Source: JAAYAY01 sp964429355 (GTDB taxonomy: Bacteria > Planctomycetota > Planctomycetia > Pirellulales > Thermoguttaceae). From it: 14,047 nt of DNA. Below are positions 7,100 through 14,047 of this stretch, in pieces. Each line of letters opens with the position of its first letter. Position 1 is the stretch's first letter. Made by a program: the position numbers and the translations under genes. The stretch is taken from the NCBI GenBank assembly GCA_964429355.1, contig CAYSCH010000257.1:1-14047 (forward strand), given 5' to 3'. The notes below the pieces were generated by a model. The model saw only the letters and a program-made list of their open reading frames with translations. It did not search any database and had not been told where the DNA came from.

Positions 7100-8452
7100 T
7101 CAGTTCGACCACCAGGAAGAATCGGCTGCCACGGCGGCCTGTTGCCGGACCTGTGCCAACTCGGCGCGGGTCTCATTTCGTTCGACTAGCGCCCAGGGAT
7201 CGACCTTCACACCGCCGCATGCGATCACCCAGCCACGGTTCTTCCTAGCCAGGGATGCCTTGCTGGCAACATGGCGAGGCGCGGCCATCTCGGCCGTGCC
7301 GTGTTGCTCAAACAGCATCGGCAACTCGCAATGAGCCTTGGCGACGAGATCCTTGCGGACAATCAGTGCAGCAGCCACAGCCAAATCCATGCAGCCCTGA
7401 AGTTGCCCGAACACGGGTTCGGCAACCGAGAGATCGGCATAGCAGGCCGTCATCGTCTCCGCCCATTTTTGGGACAAGGGATCCGATTTGCCGGTTTGCT
7501 CACGACCGCCGTCGGCAGTGAACAGGTCGTTCTCGGTCATGGTCTTCACGTCGGAATCCGTGATCTGCCACGCCAATCCCTCCTCGTCGCCGAGAATCGT
7601 GCCGTAGTCCGGCTCCAGCCACCAGCGGGGCATCATGCTGGAATTCCGGTTTGTGGAACGTAGCATCTCGACAAAACTGGGCAGCGCACGTACCGGAGAG
7701 GGTGTCAGGCCCATGCCAATCTGCTTCATTCGATAGTCGGCGGCAACCAACACCCCGGCAAAATGGCTGTTGGCGGGAACGCCGTCCACGCTGATTTCTT
7801 GGGGCCCAAGGGCGTCTTCAAGGGCTGCCGCAGCTTGCTGTGGATCCGAGGAGCGGTTATTAAGCCGCTGGAGCCGCTGGCGCCCCTCTTCGCTTGGGTC
7901 GATGGAGCACGAAATCACGGATGGGTTTGGCGAGTTCACCGCTCGGAGAGCCACGAGCAGATCGTCAAGGAGAAGGACGGGCTTGCCGGTCGTTTCTCCA
8001 ACTACCGTCCCGTCGGCCGCTACCTTCCAACCCTCGGCCGGACCGACGAGAACGATATCGTTCTGTTCGGGGTAGGCCAGCACGTAATGGATTTCCTGGA
8101 GACCCGCCAGACACTGGATTTCGTCGGAGACGGCATTGCCCGTGGTTGCACAGTCACGGAGAGCGGCGTCGAGCCGCCTCAGTGAGATCTTCCGCATCTC
8201 ACATTTTCCCACCATCTCGGCAGGCACTTTCGCGATCGCCTCGGCGACTTCTCGCTGAATCTGCCCTCGTTCGGCCGCGGTGATATTGCGGATCACGCCC
8301 TCGAAGTCGACCTTGACACCACCAACCGATCGTTCGTTGGAAAAGATCTGTGCCTGAACCGACGGAGTCAGCACAACGACCACCGCCAGAACGAGCACGG
8401 CCAGGACCGCACGGCGCGCGGTAGAGGCGAAGGCAGAAGTACGCAGCAACAT
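7100..8452 (-). CDS. Secreted DUF1598-type planctomycetal protein of unknown function
   Basis: The 450-residue protein starts with a signal peptide: basic MLLRTSAFASTARR, a hydrophobic core VLAVLVLAVVVVL (17-29) and a likely cleavage after SVQA (34). The mature part contains blocks typical of DUF1598 as I recall it: EIHYVLAYPEQNDIVLVGPA (120-139), VLVAADYRMKQIGMGL (234-249), ALPSFVEML (256-264) and WWLEPDYGTILGDEEGLAW (277-295). The family has no known function. There are eight cysteines in the mature protein (84, 101, 114, 182, 337, 354, 375, 412), compatible with disulfides outside the cytoplasm. The ATG at 8452 is preceded by AGGAG with 7-base spacing. The gene ends before a strong terminator and starts divergently from the sigma-54 activator. 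Confidence 0.8.
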   Translation of the reverse strand: MLLRTSAFASTARRAVLAVLVLAVVVVLTPSVQAQIFSNERSVGGVKVDFEGVIRNITAAERGQIQREVAEAIAKVPAEMVGKCEMRKISLRRLDAALRDCATTGNAVSDEIQCLAGLQEIHYVLAYPEQNDIVLVGPAEGWKVAADGTVVGETTGKPVLLLDDLLVALRAVNSPNPSVISCSIDPSEEGRQRLQRLNNRSSDPQQAAAALEDALGPQEISVDGVPANSHFAGVLVAADYRMKQIGMGLTPSPVRALPSFVEMLRSTNRNSSMMPRWWLEPDYGTILGDEEGLAWQITDSDVKTMTENDLFTADGGREQTGKSDPLSQKWAETMTACYADLSVAEPVFGQLQGCMDLAVAAALIVRKDLVAKAHCELPMLFEQHGTAEMAAPRHVASKASLARKNRGWVIACGGVKVDPWALVERNETRAELAQVRQQAAVAADSSWWSN

Positions 8453-8833
8453 AACGCTTCTCCTGACAAGGTCGGAAATCGTATCGTCGTTCGAGCTGGC
8501 GTGTGCCTTCGCGGCATGAGCCCACCGAACCCGTTCGCCTTCCGCAGACCATCGAAATGGGGAGAGTTAACCTGCGCAGACGAATCCGATTGATGAAACG
8601 GCGTAAAGTACAGAATAATTCGGTTTGGCGGCCAATGCAAGGAAACGATTGGTAAACCGCCCCCCCTGGCTGGCGAGGTTCCTCCCAGGTAGCGATTTTG
8701 CCGGATGTTCTCGAGAGAAAATGCCGGATCGGAACAACTGAGCCCCCGCCGGCTTGCCATAACCTGCGATTTGCGGATAAGTTAGGAATAGAGGGCAACG
8801 CCGTCCGAGGACAAGGAAGTCCAACCGGCATGC

Positions 8834-8867
8834 GCCCCCCACCCTGTCCCGGCGAAAGGCGGGGGGC
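8834..8867 (+). repeat. GC-rich hairpin in the activator leader
   Basis: GCCCCCC (8834-8840) pairs with GGGGGGC (8861-8867) across a 20-base loop, in which CCT (8843-8845) can pair with AGG (8857-8859). No T-run follows. It sits about 110 bases before the GTG start and could affect leader stability or translation; function is unproven. Confidence 0.4.
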
Positions 8868-8956
8868 CCAGGAAAACGTGCCATCGAGTGGGAGTCTCCT
8901 CATCTTCAGCCGATCGGCAACGCTCCGCCGTCTTCCGACGACGATCGTCCACTGTC

Positions 8957-8964
8957 AGGAGAGG
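8957..8964 (+). promoter_or_regulatory. Shine-Dalgarno site that supports the GTG start of the sigma-54 activator
   Basis: AGGAGAGG ends 12 bases before the GTG at 8977. The FHA domain begins immediately after this start (TELAYLVIREG), whereas the 93-codon extension upstream to 8698 is Pro/Arg-rich and unlike any domain. The spacing is slightly long but the site is strong. Confidence 0.65.
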
Positions 8965-8976
8965 TCAACCAGACCC

Positions 8977-11055
8977 GTGGTTACTGAACTTGCCTACTTG
9001 GTCATTCGAGAAGGAGCAAAGTGGACAGATGTCTTTCGCTTGGTTCCTGGACACGCGGTGACGGTCGGTCGAGCCCCAACCAACCAGATCGTGCTCAAAG
9101 ACGAGCGGTGCAGCCGAGCCCACGCGGAACTCTTCATGACCAACGGTCGCTGGACGATCCGTGATCTGGATAGCCGCAACGGGACCGCGGTCGGGGAAAA
9201 CCTGCTCAAGGGCGACTGGCTTCTCAAACCGGGCGACATCATCCGCATCGGCCGGTCTCAGCTCGTGTTTGTCCACAATCTGAGCGAGGCCTTTTCCGAT
9301 TCCAGTACGTCGTTGCGTCAACCGGAATCCGGGAACGACAGGACCATCAACGTGGCGTCGGCCGGGCTTTCGGATGAAGCGTCGGAATACGAACCGACCA
9401 CGATCACCCACCGCCGGGGCCAGACTCGTTTTCTGGAATCACCCCCTTTGGAGGCAGAAAAAGAGGCTGCCGAATCACCTGTCGATAACGTTGGACGCGC
9501 GGCCGCTAAATTGTGTCGACTGGCATTCGAACTTGGAAAAGCCCCTTCGATCGAAAATGTGGCGATGCTCGCACTCGACGGACTGTTCGAAACGACCCAT
9601 GTGGATGCCGGAGCGGTTCTCCTGTTGCCTCGGGACTTTCAAGGCGAAGCGACGGCAACGGACCTCGAGATCGTCGCATCGCACACGACCACCGAGCGAC
9701 GTTACCATCGCGTAGCAGGCTTTCTCGCGACAACCGTGATGCGTGAAGGTGAGGCCGTGCTCGCACGAAACGTTCTGGGCGACAGTGCGCTTGGCAGTCG
9801 AGATAGCAAGGGGATTATCCATACGACAAGTGTCATCTGCGCACCCATTCGACAGGCAGATCGAGTTCTCGGTCTCATCCACCTCTACTCAACAAACGAG
9901 GCTCTTGCCCCGGAACCGGAAGATCTTGAATTCACCCTCGCCGTGGCCGACACGGTCGCCGTGGCCATCAACAACGTGCTCCGGCGCGAGGAATTGGCGG
10001 AGAACCTCACCCAGGTCCGCGATGAGAACGTTCGCCTGCGCGAGCAACTCGGCGTGCAGAGCGAGATTGTCGGCAGTAGCCGCGTAGTCCGGCAGATCAC
10101 CGAGGAAATCGCCCGGGCGGCGGCAAGTAAAGCCACATTGCTGATCCGTGGCGAGAGCGGCGTGGGCAAGGAATTGGTGGCCCGAGCGGTGCACTACTCC
10201 AGTCCCCGCAAGAAGAACGTTTTCGTCTGTCTGAACTGTGCCGCTCTGTCGGAAGACTTGCTGGCCAGCGAACTGTTCGGCCATGAAAGAGGTGCATTCA
10301 CAGGGGCAACCGATCGGAAGATCGGCAAGTTCGAAGCGGCGAACCTCGGCACGTTGATGCTTGATGAAATCGGCGAAATGAGCCAGAACATCCAAGCCAA
10401 ATTCCTCCGCGTGCTCGAAGGGCATCCCTTCGAGCGGGTTGGCGGAAGTAAGCCGATTACAGTCGACGTGCGTGTGATTGCCGCAACCAACCGGGATCTG
10501 GAGAAGGAAGTGGCTGCCGGCAGATTCCGCCACGACCTCTTCTTCCGCCTGCGAGTACTCGAGATCGTCGTGCCGCCCCTTCGCAGGCGCCCCGAGGATA
10601 TTCTCGAACTGGCCCAGCATTTCCTCGAGAAATTCCGGCTGGAAACGGGCCGTAAAATTGAGGACTTCAGCCCAGCCGCCATCCGGCTCATCAGCACTTA
10701 TCGTTGGCCCGGCAACGTGCGGGAGCTGAAAAATGTGGTAGAACGTGCCGTTGTGCTCTGCAGGACACAACACATTGAGCCGGACGATCTTCTCCTTTCC
10801 AATCTGGCGACGACCGGAGATACCGCCGAGGTCAAGCCGGCCGAGATCGGCTATCGCCCCCTCACGCTCTCGGAGTTGGAGCGCCGCCACATCCTGGAGA
10901 CGCTCAACCACGTTGGGTGGAACAAGAGCCGCTCTGCTGGAATTCTTGGAATCGAGCGGTCCACACTGGACCGAAAAATTCGACGGTACCGACTCGATAA
11001 ACGGCGCGGTGATTCTTCCGGTTCCCACGAACCTCCGTCTTCGCCGCCACAATAG
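8977..11055 (+). CDS. FHA-GAF sigma-54-dependent transcriptional activator (AAA+, Fis-type HTH)
   Basis: The 692-residue protein has an FHA domain (~5-100) with G31-R32, SRAHAEL (46-52) and DLDSRNGT (63-70), which in the family binds phosphothreonine. A Ser/Thr/Glu-rich linker (101-170) and a GAF sensor (~190-335) follow. A helix (335-360) leads into a complete sigma-54 AAA+ module: Walker A GESGVGKE (392-399), sigma-54 contact loop GAFTGA (439-444), Walker B LMLDEIGE (460-467), arginine-finger block FRHDLFFRLR (517-526) and WPGNVREL (577-584). The end is a Fis-type helix-turn-helix (GWNKSRSAGILGIERSTLDRKIRRY). All residues for ATP hydrolysis and sigma-54 remodelling are present. There is no receiver domain, so input is likely Ser/Thr-kinase phosphorylation plus a GAF ligand. 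The GTG start is supported by AGGAGAGG. cheX lies downstream on the same strand. Confidence 0.93.
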   Translation: MVTELAYLVIREGAKWTDVFRLVPGHAVTVGRAPTNQIVLKDERCSRAHAELFMTNGRWTIRDLDSRNGTAVGENLLKGDWLLKPGDIIRIGRSQLVFVHNLSEAFSDSSTSLRQPESGNDRTINVASAGLSDEASEYEPTTITHRRGQTRFLESPPLEAEKEAAESPVDNVGRAAAKLCRLAFELGKAPSIENVAMLALDGLFETTHVDAGAVLLLPRDFQGEATATDLEIVASHTTTERRYHRVAGFLATTVMREGEAVLARNVLGDSALGSRDSKGIIHTTSVICAPIRQADRVLGLIHLYSTNEALAPEPEDLEFTLAVADTVAVAINNVLRREELAENLTQVRDENVRLREQLGVQSEIVGSSRVVRQITEEIARAAASKATLLIRGESGVGKELVARAVHYSSPRKKNVFVCLNCAALSEDLLASELFGHERGAFTGATDRKIGKFEAANLGTLMLDEIGEMSQNIQAKFLRVLEGHPFERVGGSKPITVDVRVIAATNRDLEKEVAAGRFRHDLFFRLRVLEIVVPPLRRRPEDILELAQHFLEKFRLETGRKIEDFSPAAIRLISTYRWPGNVRELKNVVERAVVLCRTQHIEPDDLLLSNLATTGDTAEVKPAEIGYRPLTLSELERRHILETLNHVGWNKSRSAGILGIERSTLDRKIRRYRLDKRRGDSSGSHEPPSSPPQ

Positions 11056-11424
11056 CCGGTGGTCACCAGGCGTTTAGTCGTCGGGCCGATTCCATGGGTC
11101 GTGCTTTCTCGGTATTCACCCATTCCCGCGTGAGAGGGCCGGCCGCTCCAGGGCGGCACCTCGACCCCGTCTGAAGGTTCTTGCCTTCCTGGGGTTGGGA
11201 AGTTCGGATTCTGCGGGTTATAGCTGCCAGGGGGTTCAAAGCAGGGAAATGGTACCACAATCCGATGTGGCCGGCCGCGACCGGCTAGCTTTTGTGTCCA
11301 ACAATATAGGGAGGCCCCGGCTCTCCAAGGCAAGCCGTGGTCATTCCTATCACCTGGCTTAGAACCGGGGAGCCGGGCGGAGGAAACGAATCTCCGGCCT
11401 GCGACGTCCCCATCGGAGAAAGCT
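11056..11424. other. Intergenic between the sigma-54 activator and cheX
   Basis: The 369 bases hold no gene. Two overlapping stem-loops lie at 11255-11287, the second followed by TTTT. The cheX promoter probably lies after 11290, but I cannot pick a -35/-10 or a -24/-12 pair with confidence. Confidence 0.5.
11268..11293 (+). terminator. Weak candidate terminator, overlapped by an alternative stem
   Basis: TGGCCGG, loop CCGCGA and CCGGCTA form a stem of five G-C pairs plus a G-T and a T-A pair, followed two bases later by TTTT. It lies ~215 bases after the activator stop. An upstream stem, CCACA (11255-11259) with TGTGG (11266-11270), shares bases with its left arm, so the two cannot form together. 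The short T-run makes this a tentative call. Confidence 0.3.
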
Positions 11425-11949
11425 ATGGCAACCGCTGCGATCGATCCCTTCGCCGCCCTCGGCATCGATACCACGATTTTCAAGGCGATCAGCGACGCTG
11501 TGGCGAGCTGTCTGACCATGTGCGACTCGAGCGCCAAGTGCGTGGGGACTTCAACCGTTCCCATGGCGGACGCCGGAACCGTTACCGGCATGATCGGTAT
11601 CCACGGCAACGTGTCAGGGTTCATTACCGTGAACATGGCTGAGAAAGTCGCCTTGGCGGCTGTCGGCGGACTTCTCCAGGATCAGTTTCAGGACCTCGAT
11701 GCCCAAGTCATCGATGGGGTCGGTGAGATGACCAACATCATCTCCGGCGGGATCAAGAACGGTCTGGCCGGCTCGCCGTGGCAGTTCGGACATGTAACCG
11801 TTCCGTCGGTGATCGTCGGACGCAACTATCAGATTGCCTACGCGAAAGGACTTGAGTTCCTGGCTGTCACGTTCGAGCACGACAACTCGAATACTTTCCT
11901 GCTCGATGACCGCCTGATCAAGGTCGCGATCTCGATGCTGCGGCTCTGA
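11425..11949 (+). CDS. cheX: CheX-type chemotaxis phosphatase
   Basis: The 174-residue protein carries the CheC/CheX/FliY phosphatase signature D-x3-E-x2-N-x22-P in full: D97, E101, N104 (DGVGEMTN) and P127 (VTVPSV). In CheX the Glu and Asn position the water that hydrolyses phospho-CheY or a related receiver. The rest fits the CheX fold: GMIGIHGNVSGFITVNMAE (55-73), a strand followed by a helix, and a final strand LAVTFEH. There is one signature, as in CheX, rather than the two usual in CheC. The ATG is preceded by GGAGAA with 4-base spacing. No CheA, CheY, receptor or flagellar gene is in the window. The nearest same-strand neighbour is the FHA-GAF sigma-54 activator, so it may work in a non-flagellar signalling path. 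Confidence 0.88.
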   Translation: MATAAIDPFAALGIDTTIFKAISDAVASCLTMCDSSAKCVGTSTVPMADAGTVTGMIGIHGNVSGFITVNMAEKVALAAVGGLLQDQFQDLDAQVIDGVGEMTNIISGGIKNGLAGSPWQFGHVTVPSVIVGRNYQIAYAKGLEFLAVTFEHDNSNTFLLDDRLIKVAISMLRL

Positions 11950-12124
11950 GTGACGGGCGAGAGTCTCTCATGACACTCAAGTCAACCTCGGGCTTCCGCG
12001 GAGAACTCGGGCGTTTGCGGCAAGAGGATTGCTGACGCCCCACTTCGGAACCTGTGTCAAGAACGGCAAAGAAGATGCCTCGAGCGGAAAACAAGCGACA
12101 CGGCCGGACTTCCGGGATCAGCGT

Positions 12125-12928
12125 TTAGGGACTTGCGGGGGTGGAGCAAGCCTTGCTCTCTAGTCGGTCTTTCGTTACCTGCCTGTTTGTTCCGAGATTC
12201 TCGTCACGAAGGTCTTTTTGCTGGACATGGCGGTTGATCTCCACAATTGCCGGGTCTTCTTCCACCAATTGAAGCACGTCTTGCCAGGCGAATCGATCCT
12301 CGCCCCCAAAACGCTCGAAGACCATACGTACGAATCTCATGTCGTCAGGCGTGTCAACCGTCCAACGGTGGTAGCTCAAGTCCCGGTTGTGCTTCACGGC
12401 GAGAAGCCGAAACAGTTCAGAGTGCTCATAGAAGTAGGGAGTCACGTGGACTCGCTGGTAGGGTCTATCGGCCTCACACCACGCCCTCGCGAGACCATCA
12501 AAGGGGATCGCCTCGCTGTCAAGACCACGTGGGTAGGTTCGTTCCAGGCAATTCGAGGCGTAGTCGGGACGTTCCTGCAAGAATGCCCGGACCACCCGGT
12601 CAACGAGCCCCGGGTCTATCAGAGGGCAATCCGAAGTGATTCGCACAACAAGGTCGGCGCGGTGAGCCTCCGCTGCCAGATAGTAACGATCGAGCACATC
12701 GTGTTCGTTCCCGCGAAACCAACACACGCCGAGGCCGTGACACTCCGAGATGACCGGATCGTCTTCGGTGGAAGTGGTGGTGGCAACCACCACCTCATTG
12801 ACCAAGGCAGCTCGCTGTGTGCGCCGGATCACTCGGGCCAGCATGCTTCGGCCTGCAAGATCGTGCAGGACTTTTCCGGGAAGGCGGGTACTGCCTGTCC
12901 GGGCCTGAATAATGGCAACGACTCGCAT
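12125..12928 (-). CDS. SpsF-like cytidylyltransferase family protein (surface polysaccharide sugar activation)
   Basis: The 267-residue protein begins with the family hallmark IIQARTGSTRLPGKVL (6-21), the nucleotide-binding loop with Arg and Lys. It continues with RITSDCPLIDP (96-106), whose Asp residues match the metal/substrate region of CMP-sugar synthetases, then TYPRGLDSEA (131-140), HVTPYFYEH (161-169) and RWTVDTPDD (188-196). This pattern defines the SpsF/PseF-like branch related to acylneuraminate cytidylyltransferases, which activates sugars for spore-coat or surface glycans. The exact nucleotide and sugar are unknown. The ATG at 12928 has GGAG five bases upstream. The last ~30 residues are a polar tail without family motifs. 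No other polysaccharide gene is adjacent, which is unusual. It converges with cheX. Confidence 0.88.
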   Translation of the reverse strand: MRVVAIIQARTGSTRLPGKVLHDLAGRSMLARVIRRTQRAALVNEVVVATTTSTEDDPVISECHGLGVCWFRGNEHDVLDRYYLAAEAHRADLVVRITSDCPLIDPGLVDRVVRAFLQERPDYASNCLERTYPRGLDSEAIPFDGLARAWCEADRPYQRVHVTPYFYEHSELFRLLAVKHNRDLSYHRWTVDTPDDMRFVRMVFERFGGEDRFAWQDVLQLVEEDPAIVEINRHVQQKDLRDENLGTNRQVTKDRLESKACSTPASP

Positions 12929-13209
12929 TGCGACTCCAGCCTCCGTGCCTTGGAAACTCCCAGAGCAATCAAGAAACTGCTCCCAATCCCAGGCAACTCT
13001 AGCCGGAATCTCCTAAAACGTCAAACCCAATCCGTCCCGTGGTAAACCCTCCTGGCACGCCGCGCATGCCACGTATGGGCGCCTCGCAACCGATTGCTCG
13101 GGAGTAGGGATAGCAGCGTCCATCGTGGCCGGCACTTCCGGGCTCCATGACGCACGCGAGGTATCTTGCGCGCTCAGATCACGCCCGGAAAGAGCGGCGG
13201 GGCCGAAGC

Positions 13210-13695
13210 TCAGGAATTGGGGTTTCCTGTGGTACTCGAAGTCGTTTGCTGCGGTTCTCGTGACTCCTTCGGCGAAGCCTCTTGATCCCTCGCCGCTCTG
13301 TCGAGAGCGACACCCTCGGCGATGAAGCGATCGGCCTTTTCGACACTCTGCCCCCCGATGATCCGCCGCAACCGCCATCCAAGATTCGTCTTGCGATACA
13401 TAAGTAATTGAGGAATCGGCCCGCCGTTGGTCAACTGTTGGCCCAGTTCCCGCTCCCGGTCGATGTCGACCTCGGCAAACGCGACCTCGGTGAACGAGCC
13501 TCGCTGTTTCAGTTGCGGCACTACCGAATTCTTCATTTGAACGCAGGCGGGGCACCACTTCGCACCTACGAGAATCACCATCGGCTGTCCCGTTTTCGTG
13601 GTCGTCTCGTGCGCTTGGGCATAGGTCGCCTCATCATTTGGGGTCGTTCCCAGGAGGGCCAATTGCATCGCAACCGACAAAGTCAAACTCGTCAC
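13210..13695 (-). CDS. Thioredoxin-fold protein with WCPAC active site
   Basis: The 161-residue protein contains a thioredoxin domain (~22-130). MVILVGAKWCPACVQMKN (39-56) holds the redox pair C48/C51 as C-P-A-C, VDIDRERELG (76-85) follows, and GGPIPQLLMYRK (91-102) has the cis-proline P95 opposite the active site. The CPAC dipeptide differs from the CGPC of cytosolic thioredoxin. The first 16 residues are hydrophobic (MTSLTLSVAMQLALLG) but lack basic residues, so export is possible and not certain. Residues 134-161 form a Gln/Ser/Thr-rich polar tail. The start is GTG, supported by AAAGGAG six bases upstream. The gene stands alone, 281 bases upstream of the SpsF-like gene on the same strand. 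Likely a thiol-disulfide oxidoreductase; partner unknown. Confidence 0.85.
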   Translation of the reverse strand: MTSLTLSVAMQLALLGTTPNDEATYAQAHETTTKTGQPMVILVGAKWCPACVQMKNSVVPQLKQRGSFTEVAFAEVDIDRERELGQQLTNGGPIPQLLMYRKTNLGWRLRRIIGGQSVEKADRFIAEGVALDRAARDQEASPKESREPQQTTSSTTGNPNS

Positions 13696-14047
13696 TTTTG
13701 TCTCCTTTGCACTCCAATTCGAGCGCGCAATTGCCCGCTCGTCCTGACGGTGGGCTGAGGTAAGGACAGACTAAAGCCGCCTTTTACAGGGGTGTCGAAT
13801 CTGGGGGGCCAACGGCACGTGCTGCCGAAAAACACATTACGGTAGGATCGTCGTAGTCGTCTGCTGCTCGGCGGCTTCCTGCCTCTTGTCGAACGGCCCT
13901 GGCAAACCCGCGGATGAAATGCCTCTTTCATCGGTTGTAGTGCGACTTATCCTCATCGCCGCGCGGGTGCCCATCCAGATGATGCCGCTCCAAGACGACC
14001 GGTGGGTCACGAATTAGCCAGTCTACTTACGTAAACTGCATGTGCAA
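13696..14047. other. Region upstream of the thioredoxin gene, no supported gene
   Basis: It begins with the ribosome site of the thioredoxin gene and should contain its promoter, which I cannot place. A GTG-initiated frame on the minus strand (14010 to 13837, 57 codons, ending EAAEQQTTTTILP) has no clear ribosome site or domain. A CGGCA/TGCCG stem at 13813-13827 lacks a following T-run on either strand. A TTACGTAA palindrome lies near 14026-14033. Confidence 0.45.
13702..13708 (-). promoter_or_regulatory. Shine-Dalgarno site for the GTG start of the thioredoxin gene
   Basis: On the minus strand AAAGGAG is followed by ACAAAA and GTG at 13695. This strong, well spaced site fixes the non-ATG start. 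Confidence 0.8.

Larger units (their letters stand above)
8453..8976. other. Divergent intergenic region / leader of the sigma-54 activator
   Basis: This 524-base stretch should carry promoters for the DUF1598 gene (-) and the activator (+). The A/T-rich stretch 8590-8620 includes TTGATG and AATAAT spaced 18 bases apart on the plus strand, a weak sigma-70-like match. A TCTCGAGA palindrome lies at 8709-8716 and a GC-rich hairpin at 8834-8867. The activator frame is open back to an ATG at 8698, but the translated stretch there is not protein-like. No convincing -24/-12 element was found. Confidence 0.5.

Noticed and set aside
5747..7189. Plus-strand open frame (480 codons) over the surface gene N-terminus and the intergenic region
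   Set aside because: Crosses a clear terminator and the start of the minus-strand gene; no domain is recognisable.
8465..8976. Possible sigma-54 (-24/-12) promoters in the divergent region
   Set aside because: One GG-N10-GC spacing occurs on the minus strand in the 8500-8560 stretch, but it lacks the TTGC and TGGCAC contexts; the TTGGCGGCCAATGCA stretch has wrong spacing.
9889..11052. Minus-strand open frame (387 codons) under the sigma-54 activator
   Set aside because: Antisense shadow of the AAA+ and HTH coding region.
12218..13045. Plus-strand open frame (275 codons) over the SpsF-like gene
   Set aside because: Antisense shadow; the minus strand carries canonical SpsF motifs.
13813..13827. 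CGGCA/TGCCG hairpin near A5 as a possible terminator
   Set aside because: On the plus strand it is followed by A residues, and on the minus strand the T residues come before the stem; neither orientation fits an intrinsic terminator.
13837..14010. 57-codon GTG-initiated frame on the minus strand
   Set aside because: No Shine-Dalgarno sequence or domain; an open frame of this length is expected by chance in such DNA.
1..14047. CRISPR arrays, tRNA/rRNA genes, transposases, phage or defence genes
   Set aside because: No regularly spaced DNA repeats, no tRNA cloverleaf signature and no relevant protein motifs were found by reading both strands.

Overview
The window looks like a chromosomal segment of a planctomycete. 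The evidence is a large exported protein with an N-terminal LEPR-XLL-like motif and a C-terminal array of ~47-residue repeats, a secreted DUF1598 protein (a family I know only from this phylum), and Gfo/Idh/MocA and ThuA paralogues of the kind planctomycetes carry in many copies. The DNA is GC-rich, so most intact genes have long open antisense frames that are shadows. Genes are mostly single units on alternating strands. I see no tRNA, rRNA, insertion sequence, CRISPR array or prophage gene.

Left part (1-4204). The window opens inside the 3' end of a Gfo/Idh/MocA oxidoreductase (+). After ~0.4 kb without a convincing gene comes an exported ThuA-domain protein (-), then an 80-codon relic of a beta-propeller gene (-). 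The relic begins directly behind, and in frame with, the stop codon of a nucleotidyltransferase-HD protein (-). Divergent from that is a short-chain reductase (+) whose spaced Asp-Tyr-Lys triad resembles pteridine reductases.

Middle (4201-8976). The large exported surface protein (-) meets the reductase tail to tail, and both stop codons share the four bases CTAG. The surface gene is cut by a 10-N assembly gap, but the two flanks join in frame if the Ns are removed. Upstream of it is a secreted DUF1598 protein (-) with a clear intrinsic terminator, followed by a 0.5 kb divergent intergenic region.

Right part (8977-14047). An FHA-GAF-AAA+-Fis sigma-54 activator (+, GTG start) is followed 0.37 kb later by an orphan CheX phosphatase (+) with a complete catalytic signature. 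This is the most plausible functional pairing in the window: a phosphothreonine-sensing transcription activator beside a response-regulator phosphatase. Then come an SpsF-like nucleotidyltransferase for surface polysaccharide sugars (-) and a thioredoxin-fold protein with a WCPAC active site (-, GTG start). The last ~350 bases show no gene I can support.

I do not see a clear undescribed multi-gene system. The points most worth a second look are the FHA activator/CheX neighbourhood, the repeat-bearing surface protein, the nucleotidyltransferase-HD protein with its in-frame propeller relic, and the reductase with pteridine-reductase hallmarks.
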